A stretch of 64,000 nt of DNA from Desulfatibacillum sp. (lineage in GTDB: Bacteria > Desulfobacterota > Desulfobacteria > Desulfobacterales > SpSt-501), in the NCBI GenBank assembly GCA_020725555.1, contig DYEU01000021.1, forward strand, positions 91,403-155,402, written 5' to 3'. Below the pieces are notes generated by a model. That model saw nothing but the letters and a program-made list of their open reading frames with translations, was not told the DNA's origin and made no database searches. The position numbers were made by a program, and so were the translations under genes. Shown piece by piece: positions 28,972 to 37,689 of this stretch. Numbering within the stretch: position 1 is the stretch's first letter; every line of letters starts with the position of its first letter.

Positions 28972-30378
28972 CTACGGGCTGAGGCGCTTCGTCAGGGTGT
29001 TGTTCTCCTCGTTTGACTCGGGGAGGCGGTTTCCCTCGTCCAGGACGACCGTGATATCGGCCGCCTCGCGCAGCGCCTGGTCGCCCGTCCAGACGGCGCT
29101 TCCGCCCGGCTGCCGGAGCGCGCCTGCCGGGTCGAGCGCGGCGAGCGGGACATAAGCCCAGCTCCGGCCGTTCATGAGGAGCCGGACTTGGACCGGCGGG
29201 TTGGCGCGGTAGAGCTCGGGTGCAATCCCCGCCCCGCGGTTTTCGACGCGCACGGCGACCCGTCGGCGGTTGTCGAGAGAGATATCGGCCACGGCCAGAT
29301 CGGGCATGCCGCCGCCCGCCTGCACGGTGCCGGTTCCGTCGCCTGCCGTGCCCTCGGAGCCGCGCTTCACGCGTTTTCCGGGCTCGGCGGAGGCTGCGGA
29401 GGCCTCGCGCGGCGTCAGGCTTTCTCTTTTTTTGTTGTTTTTCTCGTCGGGCTCGGCCACGACGTCATCGGCGTCGATCACGGCCATGACCCGCGCCGGC
29501 TCGGAGAGCCGGATCTCGGTCCGGTAGGCCACGGGGTTCCCTTTATGCTTGAGGGCGTATTTCGGGTCCGCCTCGGCAAGCGGCACCGAGACCGCTTTCT
29601 TCCCGTTCACCTCGACCTCCAGGCGGATCACCCGCTCGCCCGTGCGGTTGTAGCGCACCTCGTGGAGCCAGCCCGGCCCCTCGTTCACCAGCGTCACCAC
29701 CACGCGGTTGTCCGGGTCGAGCGTGATGTCCTGGACGGCGAGATCGGGCTTCCGCTCGTAGGCTGCCTCCAGATCGGGGTTCACCGCCCACACCTCGCCG
29801 GGAAAGGAGATCAAAATATTGCCGTGGTACTCGCCTTTCGTGGGGTTGCGGAGGACGACCACGTACCTTCCTTTCGTCGTCCGCAGGTCGCGATCGTCCA
29901 CATCGAGGACCAGGGGATCGGTCTTGTCCAGAAGTTTCCCGCCGCCGTGATACCATTTGGGCTTGTCTTCCTTGCCGAGGAGATCCTTCACTTCCTGGAC
30001 GATTTCCTTCATCACCTCGACCTCGAGTTTGAGCGTCGGCACATGGTTCACGATGGTCTTGCACATTTTTACCCATTCGGCATCATCGATTTTCTCGAAG
30101 ATGCGGGCATCGGCAAGGATATAGTTCGGCAACTCCGCCGATTGATCCACCCGGATGTCCGCCCCCGTGATCTCGTGGTACACCCGGACCCGTCCCGGCC
30201 GAGTGACCTCGAAGGGGACATAGACAACGTAGCGGTCGGTCACCTTTCCAGGAAGAAGTTTGAATTTCTGATGAATCCGCGCCCCGGAGGCCAGATCGTC
30301 GGCCTGAAGCGAAGGGATGGGCAAAGCAAAGAGGGCAAGAGCGATGCCGAAGAGCGCAGCCATGACCAACCGTTTCAT
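28972..30378 (-). CDS. Exported protein with two CARDB-like domains
   Basis: A 468-residue protein with a signal peptide (about 1-26, ending LQA). A first region of unknown fold (27-230) is followed by two Ig-like CARDB domains, each starting PDLAV.DI and ending in an Asn-rich EPDEKNN or ESNEENN turn (about 230-320 and 365-468). They are joined by a Gly/Ser-rich linker. CARDB domains mediate adhesion or scaffold extracellular assemblies. GGGAGGATGAG precedes the ATG, and a strong terminator ends the gene. It stands as a single-gene unit; its role is unknown. Confidence 0.78.
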   Translation of the reverse strand: MKRLVMAALFGIALALFALPIPSLQADDLASGARIHQKFKLLPGKVTDRYVVYVPFEVTRPGRVRVYHEITGADIRVDQSAELPNYILADARIFEKIDDAEWVKMCKTIVNHVPTLKLEVEVMKEIVQEVKDLLGKEDKPKWYHGGGKLLDKTDPLVLDVDDRDLRTTKGRYVVVLRNPTKGEYHGNILISFPGEVWAVNPDLEAAYERKPDLAVQDITLDPDNRVVVTLVNEGPGWLHEVRYNRTGERVIRLEVEVNGKKAVSVPLAEADPKYALKHKGNPVAYRTEIRLSEPARVMAVIDADDVVAEPDEKNNKKRESLTPREASAASAEPGKRVKRGSEGTAGDGTGTVQAGGGMPDLAVADISLDNRRRVAVRVENRGAGIAPELYRANPPVQVRLLMNGRSWAYVPLAALDPAGALRQPGGSAVWTGDQALREAADITVVLDEGNRLPESNEENNTLTKRLSP

Positions 30379-30446
30379 CTCATCCTCCCGGATCGTGGAA
30401 TTTTACACATCCCCCATTCTATCCCGATCCGTCCCGAACCGCAATC

Positions 30447-30468
30447 AGGGGACGTCCATTCTCATATT
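30447..30468. repeat. Short repeat R5
   Basis: It contains GGGGACGTCCATTCTCATAT and lies between the STAS-like gene and the CARDB gene. It would encode Met-Arg-Met-Asp-Val-Pro and then a stop, so it does not start a gene here. Confidence 0.85.
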
Positions 30469-30531
30469 GGTATCCAACCGCCAAGGGAATCGAAAGGGCG
30501 ACGGAGGCCCGCCGGGGGATGGAGCTGCGGC

Positions 30532-30903
30532 TTACTCCCCAAGCCAGGTCAGGGCTTCTTCGGGGTCGACAAAGAAGCGGTAGGCGAAGCCTTCCATCTC
30601 CAGGACGGTCTCGAGCAGGCGCAGGAGGCGCAGCTGCTCGAGGTCGGCGGGGTTGGCGATTTGGGCGATGCGGACGGGGCGGTTTGGCCGGAAAGGGGCG
30701 ATGTTCCTGACGATGTCGAGGATGTCCCCCAGGCTGCAGAAGGAGAGCGTCGCGTGGCGGCAGTCGATCAGGATGCCGTGGGGATTTTGAAAACAGATGC
30801 AGAAGAGGACCTCCCGCAGCGCGCGGCTGAAAGCCTCGCCGTCGAGCGGTCCCGTGAGCGTGCGCCGGACCAGGGGCGGGAAGGGATGATCCGTATCGCT
30901 CAT
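30532..30903 (-). CDS. STAS/SpoIIAA-like small protein
   Basis: A 123-residue soluble protein with alternating strands and helices (GILIDCRHATLSF, VRIAQIANPADLEQLRLL, RFFVDPEEALTWL) resembling the STAS-like/SpoIIAA-like group, in which a central Asp/Ser region carries regulatory contacts. The match is by pattern only. It starts nine bases after the GAF-LuxR regulator stop, so the two probably work together. Confidence 0.6.
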   Translation of the reverse strand: MSDTDHPFPPLVRRTLTGPLDGEAFSRALREVLFCICFQNPHGILIDCRHATLSFCSLGDILDIVRNIAPFRPNRPVRIAQIANPADLEQLRLLRLLETVLEMEGFAYRFFVDPEEALTWLGE

Positions 30904-30912
30904 GGCCCGGGG

Positions 30913-32247
30913 TCACTCCATCGCGCAGAGGTGGGCGCGGAGGGCTTTGCTTCCGCCGCAGAGGTTCAGTTTTTTGCGGATGTTGTACCGGTGGGTATGG
31001 ACCGTGCGCGGGGAGAGCCCGAGCCGTTCGGCCACCTCCTTGCTCGAGCGGCCTTCGCGGATCAGGTTGGCGACCCGGATCTCGGTCGGGGTCAGGTCGC
31101 GGTAGGCGAAGCGCCGCTTGCCGCGGACGCTCTCGGCGAGTCGGCGAAGCGAACGTTCGATCTCCAGGAGCATGGGCTCGCCTGCGGGCGGGAAGGCTTC
31201 CGCGGCGGGGTCCTTGGCGTGCTCGGAGTCGAGGATCTCGACGACCTCAAACACCGCCTGCCGAAGGGAGGCGATCCCTTCCCGAAACGCAATCTCCTCC
31301 AGGCCCAGGCCCAACAGCCCGGCGGCCGCGGCCGCAACGCGCGCCCAGCCGGTTTCAAAACGCGCCTTTTTCCCCCTAAGCTCAAGCCCGAGGAGACCGC
31401 TGACGCGCCCGTTTCGGCCCAGGGGTGAGAGAACCCAGGCCTTCACCCCTCGCCGGGCGAACAGCGGCCGGGGCAGAGTGGCCTTGGCCTCGAGGATTAC
31501 GGGCTCGCCGGGAGCGAGACGCCGGTTTTCGGGACTCCGGTGAAGCGTCTCCTCGAGCGTGCTGTTCATGGTTACGGGCGTGGGCCGTTCTCCAGGCTGG
31601 GGAGGAAAGAAACGGATCTCAAGCGGGGCCCGCGCTCCGGCGTGTTCTGCCAGAAAAAAAGCGCCGTCCGCCCCGAGCACGCCGGGGAGGGCCCTGAGGC
31701 ACCGCTCGAGGTAGTCCTCACGTGAGGTGGCCTCGCGGCGGGCGGCATCGACCGCCGCGATCGCCGCCTCGAGCGCGGCAAGCCGTTGCGCCGCCGCCTC
31801 GGCGCGTCGCCTCCCTTCTTCGGACGCCGCCAGACCGGAGAGGAAGCCCATCAGCGAAAGCTCTTCTTCGTCGAAGCGGCGCTCCCGGCAAGCGAGCGCA
31901 AGGAGTGCGCCGCAGGCGCGACCGTCGAGAAGCACGGGATGGGCAAGAAAGCTCCGAAACCGCGGGTTCGGCGGGCAGGCGCCGCTCGCCGCACAGGGTT
32001 TCCCCTTGAGGAGCAGGGCGCGGCAGATCTCGCGTGCCGTCTCCCGCGCGGGCGAAGGGGGCGGGTCGAGGCGGAAGGCGGCCCGGAAGTGAATTTTCTC
32101 CGCCTGCTCCTCGGAAAAGCCGAGGGCGGCACATTCGCAGCGCAGCCATTTTGCGGTATGTCGGACGATCAGACGGAGGTTTCGCTCGGGATCGGGATCC
32201 AATCCGGGAAAGAGCGCGCTTGCTGCTGCGGGCAACCGGGTTGCCAT
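30913..32247 (-). CDS. GAF-domain LuxR-type transcriptional regulator
   Basis: A 444-residue regulator with two GAF-like sensor regions (about 15-150 and 165-320), a linker and a C-terminal LuxR/FixJ helix-turn-helix (LTPTEIRVANLIREGRSSKE, then LSPRTVHTHRYNIRKKL). The HTH is closely related to that of the neighbouring PAS-LuxR protein, so the two are paralogous in output. GGAGGAAGAG precedes the ATG. Two palindromes lie 80-115 bp upstream. The ligand is unknown. Confidence 0.85.
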   Translation of the reverse strand: MATRLPAAASALFPGLDPDPERNLRLIVRHTAKWLRCECAALGFSEEQAEKIHFRAAFRLDPPPSPARETAREICRALLLKGKPCAASGACPPNPRFRSFLAHPVLLDGRACGALLALACRERRFDEEELSLMGFLSGLAASEEGRRRAEAAAQRLAALEAAIAAVDAARREATSREDYLERCLRALPGVLGADGAFFLAEHAGARAPLEIRFFPPQPGERPTPVTMNSTLEETLHRSPENRRLAPGEPVILEAKATLPRPLFARRGVKAWVLSPLGRNGRVSGLLGLELRGKKARFETGWARVAAAAAGLLGLGLEEIAFREGIASLRQAVFEVVEILDSEHAKDPAAEAFPPAGEPMLLEIERSLRRLAESVRGKRRFAYRDLTPTEIRVANLIREGRSSKEVAERLGLSPRTVHTHRYNIRKKLNLCGGSKALRAHLCAME

Positions 32248-32325
32248 CTCTTCCTCCGCTGGTTACGGAAGCGAGATACTCTAAAAAAAAGCGGAGAATC
32301 ATGGCAACCAAGAATTTATGGGTAT

Positions 32326-32363
32326 TAAACAGATATGAAATATACCTGTTTATTAGGCCTAAT
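32326..32363. promoter_or_regulatory. Adjacent dyads between the two LuxR-type genes
   Basis: TAAACAG (32326-32332) pairs with CTGTTTA (32346-32352); extending inward gives 10 of 11 matched positions. Immediately next is a perfect 12-bp palindrome, ATTAGGCCTAAT (32352-32363), which overlaps the PAS-LuxR stop codon. The area is far more AT-rich than the surrounding DNA. It could be an operator for the GAF-LuxR gene or a weak terminator; no U-tract follows on the gene strand. Confidence 0.5.
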
Positions 32364-33783
32364 TGGATTCGTGGAGTGAGCTGAGAAAGCTTTTGAGGTT
32401 GTGGGTGCGTGCCGGTAGGTTCAGCTTGCGGCGGATGCGTTTGCGGTGGGTTTCGACGGTGCGCGGCGAGATGGACAACAATTGCCCGATTTCTTTGGTT
32501 GTTTTTCCGGAGCGGACCAGGGTGGCGATTTTGAACTCGGACGGCGTGAGGCGGCGCTGGATCTCTTCGAGCTGCAGGAGGTCCGGGGAGGTGACCTCGC
32601 GCAGGGCGTCTTCGAGAAGCTCGAGGTGCACCGCCTGACGGTGGTTGAGTCCGCTTTCCTTCAAGCTCTGGATGTGCGGCAGGGCAAGCTCGTGCAGCGC
32701 CCTCACGACGCGCCGGACCTGGCCCTCGCTTTCCTCGCGGCTTTTGCGCAGAACCACGTGGAGCGCGTTGTTGATCCGCGCGAGCTCCTCGGTCAGCGCC
32801 CGGAGCTCGGCCTCGGCCGTGCGCCGCGCCTCGGTTTCGCGGCGGAGTTCGGCGTTTGAACGCTCCAGCTCGGCCGTCCGCTCGCGGACGAGGCGGTCAA
32901 GCTCCTCGTTGAAGCGTCGCAGGCGCTCCTCGGAGGATTTCCGCTCGTGGATGTCGACATGCAGTCCGAAAGCCTGGAGCGGGACCCCCTCGACGCTTTT
33001 CGCGAAGACCCGGCCGATGCCGCGCACCCAGTGGTAGGAGCCGTCGCGGCGCCGCAGGCGGCCTTCCACATCGAAGGCCTCGCGGGAGCCGGAGAGCATT
33101 TCCTCGACCACCGCGGCCGCGGTGGCGCGCTCCTCGGGGTGAAGGAGTTCCTTCCAGGTCTCGTAGGTGACGGGAAACTCCTGCGGGGCGTAGCCGAGCA
33201 TGGTGTAATAGGAATCGTTGCAGCGCACGACCCCGCTCGTGATCTCCCATTCCCACCAGCCGATGGTGGCGCTCTCGGAGGCGAGGAGCACGCGCGCCTC
33301 GTTCAACTTGTGCGCCCGCTCCATGGTGCGCAGGTCGGTCACGTCGGTGACGGTCGAAAGAATGCAGTTCCTGCCCTCGAACTCGAAGAGACTGGCCGAC
33401 ATCAGGCCCCAGCGCAGCTCCCCTGTTTTGCGGCGGAAACGGAAGGGGTAGTTCGTGAGGGTACCCTCGCCGAGGAGCCGGCGGCGGATCTCGCGGCTGT
33501 CCTCGGGGTCGTCGTAGAAGCCGAAGTCGAGCGCCCGGCGCCCGATCAACTCCTCTTGCTTGTAACCCGTGAGCAGGCTTTCGCTTTCGCTCACCTCAAG
33601 GTAGCGGCCCTCATCGAAGGTGGTGATGGCAAGCCCGACCGGGCTGGCCTTGAGAAGGCGGCGGAATGCCCCCTCGGCTTCGAAAGGGAGACGGGAAGCG
33701 GCGGCCGTCAGGGAGCGGGAAGGAAAACCTGCGGCGGCGGGGTTCGGGGCGGAGTCGTCCTTTACGGATTCGGCGCGCGGCAT
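32359..33783 (-). CDS. PAS-domain LuxR-type transcriptional regulator
   Basis: A 474-residue regulator with two PAS/PAC sensor modules (about 35-160, ASPVGLAITTFDEGRYLEVS; about 175-285, ATIGWWEWEITSG). A long coiled coil (about 290-370) and a LuxR-type HTH follow (LTPSEFKIATLVRSGKTTKE, then ISPRTVETHRKRIRRKL). The track ORF starts 15 codons earlier on TTG; ATG 33783 is chosen. No kinase or receiver is present, so ligand or redox sensing acts directly. It is divergent from the tricarballylate genes. Confidence 0.87.
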   Translation of the reverse strand: MPRAESVKDDSAPNPAAAGFPSRSLTAAASRLPFEAEGAFRRLLKASPVGLAITTFDEGRYLEVSESESLLTGYKQEELIGRRALDFGFYDDPEDSREIRRRLLGEGTLTNYPFRFRRKTGELRWGLMSASLFEFEGRNCILSTVTDVTDLRTMERAHKLNEARVLLASESATIGWWEWEITSGVVRCNDSYYTMLGYAPQEFPVTYETWKELLHPEERATAAAVVEEMLSGSREAFDVEGRLRRRDGSYHWVRGIGRVFAKSVEGVPLQAFGLHVDIHERKSSEERLRRFNEELDRLVRERTAELERSNAELRRETEARRTAEAELRALTEELARINNALHVVLRKSREESEGQVRRVVRALHELALPHIQSLKESGLNHRQAVHLELLEDALREVTSPDLLQLEEIQRRLTPSEFKIATLVRSGKTTKEIGQLLSISPRTVETHRKRIRRKLNLPARTHNLKSFLSSLHESN

Positions 33784-33936
33784 CGACGCCCACGTGTTCG
33801 AGTTCGGAAAAGGGTTGGACAAGCGCAACCGAACGCGGAAAATCGCCTTTTACCCTAACCGAACCAGCTCAAGCGCGTCAAGAGATGTGGGCCCGGGTGG
33901 TGAGCCTCCGTCGCGCCGCCGGCCCGCGGTTGCCGC

Positions 33937-33953
33937 TGAAACAGATTGTTTCA
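33937..33953. promoter_or_regulatory. Activator dyad upstream of tcuAB
   Basis: TGAAACAGATTGTTTCA is a perfect seven-base inverted repeat with a three-base centre. It matches 13 of 17 positions of the dyad beside the PrpR-like gene (40937-40953). It lies about 110 bp before the predicted transcription start of tcuA, a normal distance for a sigma-54 activator site. Confidence 0.65.
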
Positions 33954-34027
33954 CCGGAGGGGTTCGCCCGTGCCACGCCGGCCGTGGTGTTTCCCGGCCG
34001 GCGGCGATTGCCGCCTGTCTTTCTTCC

Positions 34028-34043
34028 TGGTACGGTTCTTGTT
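34028..34043 (+). promoter_or_regulatory. Sigma-54 promoter of tcuAB
   Basis: TGGTACGGTTCTTGTT has GG at -24 and the correct 10-bp spacing to the -12 element, where GC is replaced by GT. It lies about 50 bp before the tcuA ATG. Confidence 0.65.
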
Positions 34044-34095
34044 AGACCGCAATTGCCGTTTTACGCCGGAGGCAACGACGAAAGGGCGGTTTGCC

Positions 34096-35505
34096 ATGAG
34101 CCTTGAAGATCCCCTGCGGCGGGAGGACTGCGACGTTCTCGTGATCGGCGGCGGAAACGCGGCGCTTTGCGCAGCGATGACCGCGGCCGAGGCCGGGGCA
34201 CGGGTCATCCTGCTTGAGAGCGCGCCCCGTTCCTTCCGCGGCGGAAACAGCCGCCACACGCGGAACCTCAGGTTCCTCCACAGAAAGCCCACCCCCTACC
34301 TCAAGGACGCCTATCTCGAGGAGGAGTTCTGGGACGACCTCATGCTGGTCACCGGCGGCAAGACGACCGAGGCCCTCGCGCGGCTCGTCATCCGCGAATC
34401 CGAGGACCTGGGCGAGTGGATGGAGGCCCACGGTGCCATGTTCCAGCCGCCGCTCCGGGGGACGCTGCATCTGGCGCGGACCAACGCCCATTTCCTGGGG
34501 GGCGGAAAGGCCCTCGTGAACGCCTACTACGCCACGGCCGCACGGCTGGGGGTCGAAATTCGCTACGAAGCCGAGGCGGTCGACCTCGAGGTGGAAAACG
34601 GCCGCTTTCGCTTCGCCCGCGTGCGTGAGCGGGGCGCGGAGCGCCTCGTTTCGGCCGCGGCCTGCGTGTGCGCCGCCGGGGGCTTCCAGGCGGATCTCGC
34701 CTGGCTGAAAGAGATCTGGGGCGAAGCGGCCGACCGCTTCGTCATCCGCGGCAGCCCCTTCGACACGGGCCGCGTGCTTCGCACCCTGCTTACGCGCGGG
34801 GCCAAGGCCGTGGGCGACCCCCGCCAGTGCCACGCGGTCGCGGTCGACGCGCGCGCGCCGCGCTTCGACGGCGGGATCGTCACCCGGCTCGACTGCGTCC
34901 CCTTCGGCATCGTGGTAAACCGCGAGGGAAAGCGCTTCTACGACGAGGGCGAAAACTTCTGGCCCAAGCGTTACGCGATCTGGGGCCGACTCGTCGCCGG
35001 GCAGCCCGGCCAGGAAGCGTTCTGCCTGATCGATGCCAAGGCGCTCCCTCTGTTCATGCCCTCGGTCTTCCCGCCGGTCACCGGCCGGACGATCGGCGAG
35101 CTCGCCGCGAACCTCGGGCTCCCGGTCGGCGCGGTCGAGGAGACGGTCGCCGCCTTCAACCGCGCGGTGCGCCCCGGACGCTTCGATCCGGCCCGCCTGG
35201 ATGACTGCGCGACCGAGGGGATCGCACCCCCGAAGAGCCATTGGGCGCAGCCGCTCGATTGCCCCCCCTTCTATGGCTACCCGCTCCGGCCCGGGATCAC
35301 CTTCACCTACCTCGGGGTCGCCGTGGACGAGCGGGCCCGCGTCTTGCGCGAGGATGGCCGGCCCTGCGAAAACCTGTTCGTCGCGGGCGAGATCATGTCG
35401 GGAAACATCCTCGGCCAGGGCTACATGGCGGGCTTCGGGATGACGATCGGGACCGTCTTCGGACGGATCGCGGGAAGGGAGGCCGCACGCCATGTCCGCG
35501 GATGA
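34096..35505 (+). CDS. tcuA: FAD-dependent tricarballylate dehydrogenase
   Basis: A 469-residue flavoprotein of the fumarate reductase/succinate dehydrogenase family that oxidises tricarballylate to cis-aconitate. Seen: the FAD motif VIGGGNAALCAAMTAAEAGA, the TcuA-like SRHTRNLRFLH segment and the C-terminal GEIMSGNILGQGYMAGFGM motif typical of TcuA. The track ORF starts 50 codons upstream; ATG 34096 is the family start. It overlaps tcuB by 14 bases. A sigma-54 promoter and a GAAAC dyad lie upstream. Close relatives that reduce fumarate-like acids exist, but the tcuB partner supports TcuA. Confidence 0.88.
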   Translation: MSLEDPLRREDCDVLVIGGGNAALCAAMTAAEAGARVILLESAPRSFRGGNSRHTRNLRFLHRKPTPYLKDAYLEEEFWDDLMLVTGGKTTEALARLVIRESEDLGEWMEAHGAMFQPPLRGTLHLARTNAHFLGGGKALVNAYYATAARLGVEIRYEAEAVDLEVENGRFRFARVRERGAERLVSAAACVCAAGGFQADLAWLKEIWGEAADRFVIRGSPFDTGRVLRTLLTRGAKAVGDPRQCHAVAVDARAPRFDGGIVTRLDCVPFGIVVNREGKRFYDEGENFWPKRYAIWGRLVAGQPGQEAFCLIDAKALPLFMPSVFPPVTGRTIGELAANLGLPVGAVEETVAAFNRAVRPGRFDPARLDDCATEGIAPPKSHWAQPLDCPPFYGYPLRPGITFTYLGVAVDERARVLREDGRPCENLFVAGEIMSGNILGQGYMAGFGMTIGTVFGRIAGREAARHVRG

Positions 35506-36589
35506 GCTGCTCCGGGAAGCCGAGCGGGTGATGACGATCTGTAACGCCTGCCGCTACTGCGAAGGCTTCTGCGCCGTGTTCCCGGCGATGGAGCTGCGGC
35601 GGACCTTTGCGGCCGAAGAGTTGCGCTACCTCGCCAACCTCTGTCACAACTGCCGCGGCTGCTGGTACGCCTGCCAGTACGCGCCGCCGCACGAGTTCGC
35701 CGTGAACGTGCCGCGCGCGCTCGCCGCGCTGAGGCGCACGACCTGGCAGGAATTCGCGCGGCCGAAGCGGTTCTCCGGGCTCTTTCGCCGCAACGGCCTG
35801 GCCGTCTTAGCGGCCGGGCTCGCGGCGGCGGCGGTCTTTCTCCTCTGGGGGGCCCTGTCCGCCGAAAGCGGCCTCTGGGCGGCCCGGTCGGGCGCCGGCG
35901 CCTTCTACCGCGTCATCCCCTACGGCGCGATGCTGGGTGTTTTTTCGGCGCTGGCGCTGGGGGCGCTCGCTGCGCTCGCGGCCGGGCTCTTCTCGTTTCT
36001 CAGGCAGACGGGCACGAAGGCCTCCGAGTTCTTCGCCCCGGGTCACCAACTTCGCGCCCTGAAGGACGTCCTCCGGCTCACCTACCTCGAAGGCGGAGGC
36101 CACGGCTGCAACTACCCCGACGAGCGCTTCCGCCACGGGCGGCGCCGGCTCCACCACCTCGTCTTCTACGGCTTCCTCGCGGCGTTCGCCTCGACCACGG
36201 CCGCGGCCTTCTACGACCACGTTCTCGGGCTTCCCGCCCCTTACCCGTGGTTGAGCCTGCCGGTCCTCCTCGGCCTTGGCGGCGGCCTGGCGATGACGGC
36301 GGGGCTCTGCGGGTTGATGGTTCTCAAGGCCCGGATGGACCACGAACCGGCCGACGAGGAGGGCCGCGGGATGGAGCTTGCGTTCTTGGGCCTTCTGCTG
36401 GCGGTGAACGGGACCGGGCTTCTTCTCCTCTTCTTGCGCGAAACCGCGGCCATGGGCGTTCTCCTGGCGCTGCACCTCGCCGCGGTTGCGGCCTTCTTCG
36501 CCCTCCTTCCGTACGGCAAGTTCGTGCACGCCCTCTACCGCTGGGCGGCCCTGGTCAAGAACGCATCCGAGCAGAGCAAGGCGGGCTAA
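35492..36589 (+). CDS. tcuB: Tricarballylate-utilisation electron-transfer protein TcuB (CitB-like)
   Basis: A 365-residue membrane protein that reoxidises the FADH2 of TcuA and passes electrons to the quinone pool. The N-terminus has two ferredoxin-like cysteine clusters (CNACRYCEGFC and CHNCRGCWYAC). Six or so hydrophobic segments with conserved His (RLHHLVFYGFLAAFAS) follow, as in heme-b/quinone binding subunits. The start overlaps the end of tcuA, so translation is coupled. A tcuC-type transporter is absent; the TctCBA system nearby probably substitutes. Confidence 0.88.
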   Translation: MSADELLREAERVMTICNACRYCEGFCAVFPAMELRRTFAAEELRYLANLCHNCRGCWYACQYAPPHEFAVNVPRALAALRRTTWQEFARPKRFSGLFRRNGLAVLAAGLAAAAVFLLWGALSAESGLWAARSGAGAFYRVIPYGAMLGVFSALALGALAALAAGLFSFLRQTGTKASEFFAPGHQLRALKDVLRLTYLEGGGHGCNYPDERFRHGRRRLHHLVFYGFLAAFASTTAAAFYDHVLGLPAPYPWLSLPVLLGLGGGLAMTAGLCGLMVLKARMDHEPADEEGRGMELAFLGLLLAVNGTGLLLLFLRETAAMGVLLALHLAAVAAFFALLPYGKFVHALYRWAALVKNASEQSKAG

Positions 36590-36606
36590 CCCCTCCCGCC
36601 CCCGGC

Positions 36607-37689
36607 TCAGGCGGCGCGCAGGGCCTCTTTCACCGCGGCCGCCGCCGCCTGCGGCCCCCCCTCCACACCGCCCTCCCTCGTGAACGGGATCCGTCCTGCG
36701 GCGCAAGCGCGGCGCACGGCGCTCTCCAGCCTTGCGGCGGCATGGGTTTCGCCCAGGTGATCGAGCATCAGGGCGGCCGCGCGGATCTGCGAGAGGGGGT
36801 TGGCGAGCCCCTTGCCCGCGATCGCGGGGGCGGAGCCGTGGATCGGCTCGAAGCAGGCCGCCTCTTCGCCCACGTTCGCCGCGGCGCAAAGGCCCAGCCC
36901 GCCCACGGTCGCGGCCCCGAGGTCGCTGAGGATGTCGCCGAAGAGGTTTTCGGTCACGATCACGTGGAAGCCCTGCGGCCGCGAGACGAGCGCGGCCGCG
37001 GCGGCATCGACGTAGAGGCAGTCGGCCTCGACTTCGGGAAACTCGGAGGCGACCTCGAGAAAGATCCGGCGGAAGAAGGCAAAGGAACGAAGGACGTTGC
37101 TCTTCTCGACGAGGGTCACGCGACGCCTGCCGTCCGCGGGCGCCCCTGCGGGTCGCGAAAGGGCGCTCTGGAAGGCGAAGCGCGAAATCCTCTCGCAGCC
37201 CGCCGCGGTGAGAAGAAGCGTGTCCGCCGCCGCCTGGCGGGTCACAAGACCCAGACCGCGCGCGAGGTAGAGCCCCTCGGTGTTCTCGCGCACGATCACG
37301 TAGTCGATCGAACCCGGCGCATGACCGGCGAGCGGGCCGGGGACCCCCGGCAGGAGGGCGATCGGCCGCACGTTCGCGTAGAGGTCGAAGCCGACGCGCA
37401 GGATCCCGCCGAGAAGCCCCGCCTCGGTCCCGTCCGGCCGGCGCACGTCGGGCAGCCCGACCGGGCCTTTGAAGGCGCAGCGCGCGCGCCGGAAGGCCTC
37501 GAGGGCTTCCGGCAGGATCGCCTCGCCCGTTTCGCGGTAGAGGGCGGCCCCCGCGCGGTGGAACTCGAGCTCGAGCCGGAAGGTGCCCATGGCCTCTTCC
37601 AGGGCCTGCAGCACCTCGAGTGCGGCATCCACGATCTCCGGGCCGATCCCGTCCCCCGGGAAGACGACGACGCGGTGGGTTCTCCTCAT
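36607..37689 (-). CDS. Isopropylmalate/isocitrate-type beta-decarboxylating dehydrogenase
   Basis: A 360-residue NAD(P)-dependent enzyme of the IPMDH/IDH/tartrate dehydrogenase family. Seen: VVFPGDGIGPEIVDAALEVL, VIVRENTEGLYLARG, VTLVEKSNVLRS (catalytic Lys), VTENLFGDILSD (metal Asp) and EPIHGSAPAIAGKG. The VRENTEG loop is closer to isocitrate/tartrate than to isopropylmalate (RELTGG) enzymes, but the substrate cannot be settled. The start ATG 37689 overlaps the isomerase stop by four bases. No leuCD genes are nearby, so leucine synthesis is unlikely; a tricarboxylate-derived hydroxyacid is proposed. Confidence 0.8.
   Translation of the reverse strand: MRRTHRVVVFPGDGIGPEIVDAALEVLQALEEAMGTFRLELEFHRAGAALYRETGEAILPEALEAFRRARCAFKGPVGLPDVRRPDGTEAGLLGGILRVGFDLYANVRPIALLPGVPGPLAGHAPGSIDYVIVRENTEGLYLARGLGLVTRQAAADTLLLTAAGCERISRFAFQSALSRPAGAPADGRRRVTLVEKSNVLRSFAFFRRIFLEVASEFPEVEADCLYVDAAAAALVSRPQGFHVIVTENLFGDILSDLGAATVGGLGLCAAANVGEEAACFEPIHGSAPAIAGKGLANPLSQIRAAALMLDHLGETHAAARLESAVRRACAAGRIPFTREGGVEGGPQAAAAAVKEALRAA

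Noticed and set aside
36607-37689. leuB (3-isopropylmalate dehydrogenase of leucine synthesis)
   Set aside because: The substrate loop is VRENTEG, not RELTGG, and no leuA, leuC or leuD is adjacent.
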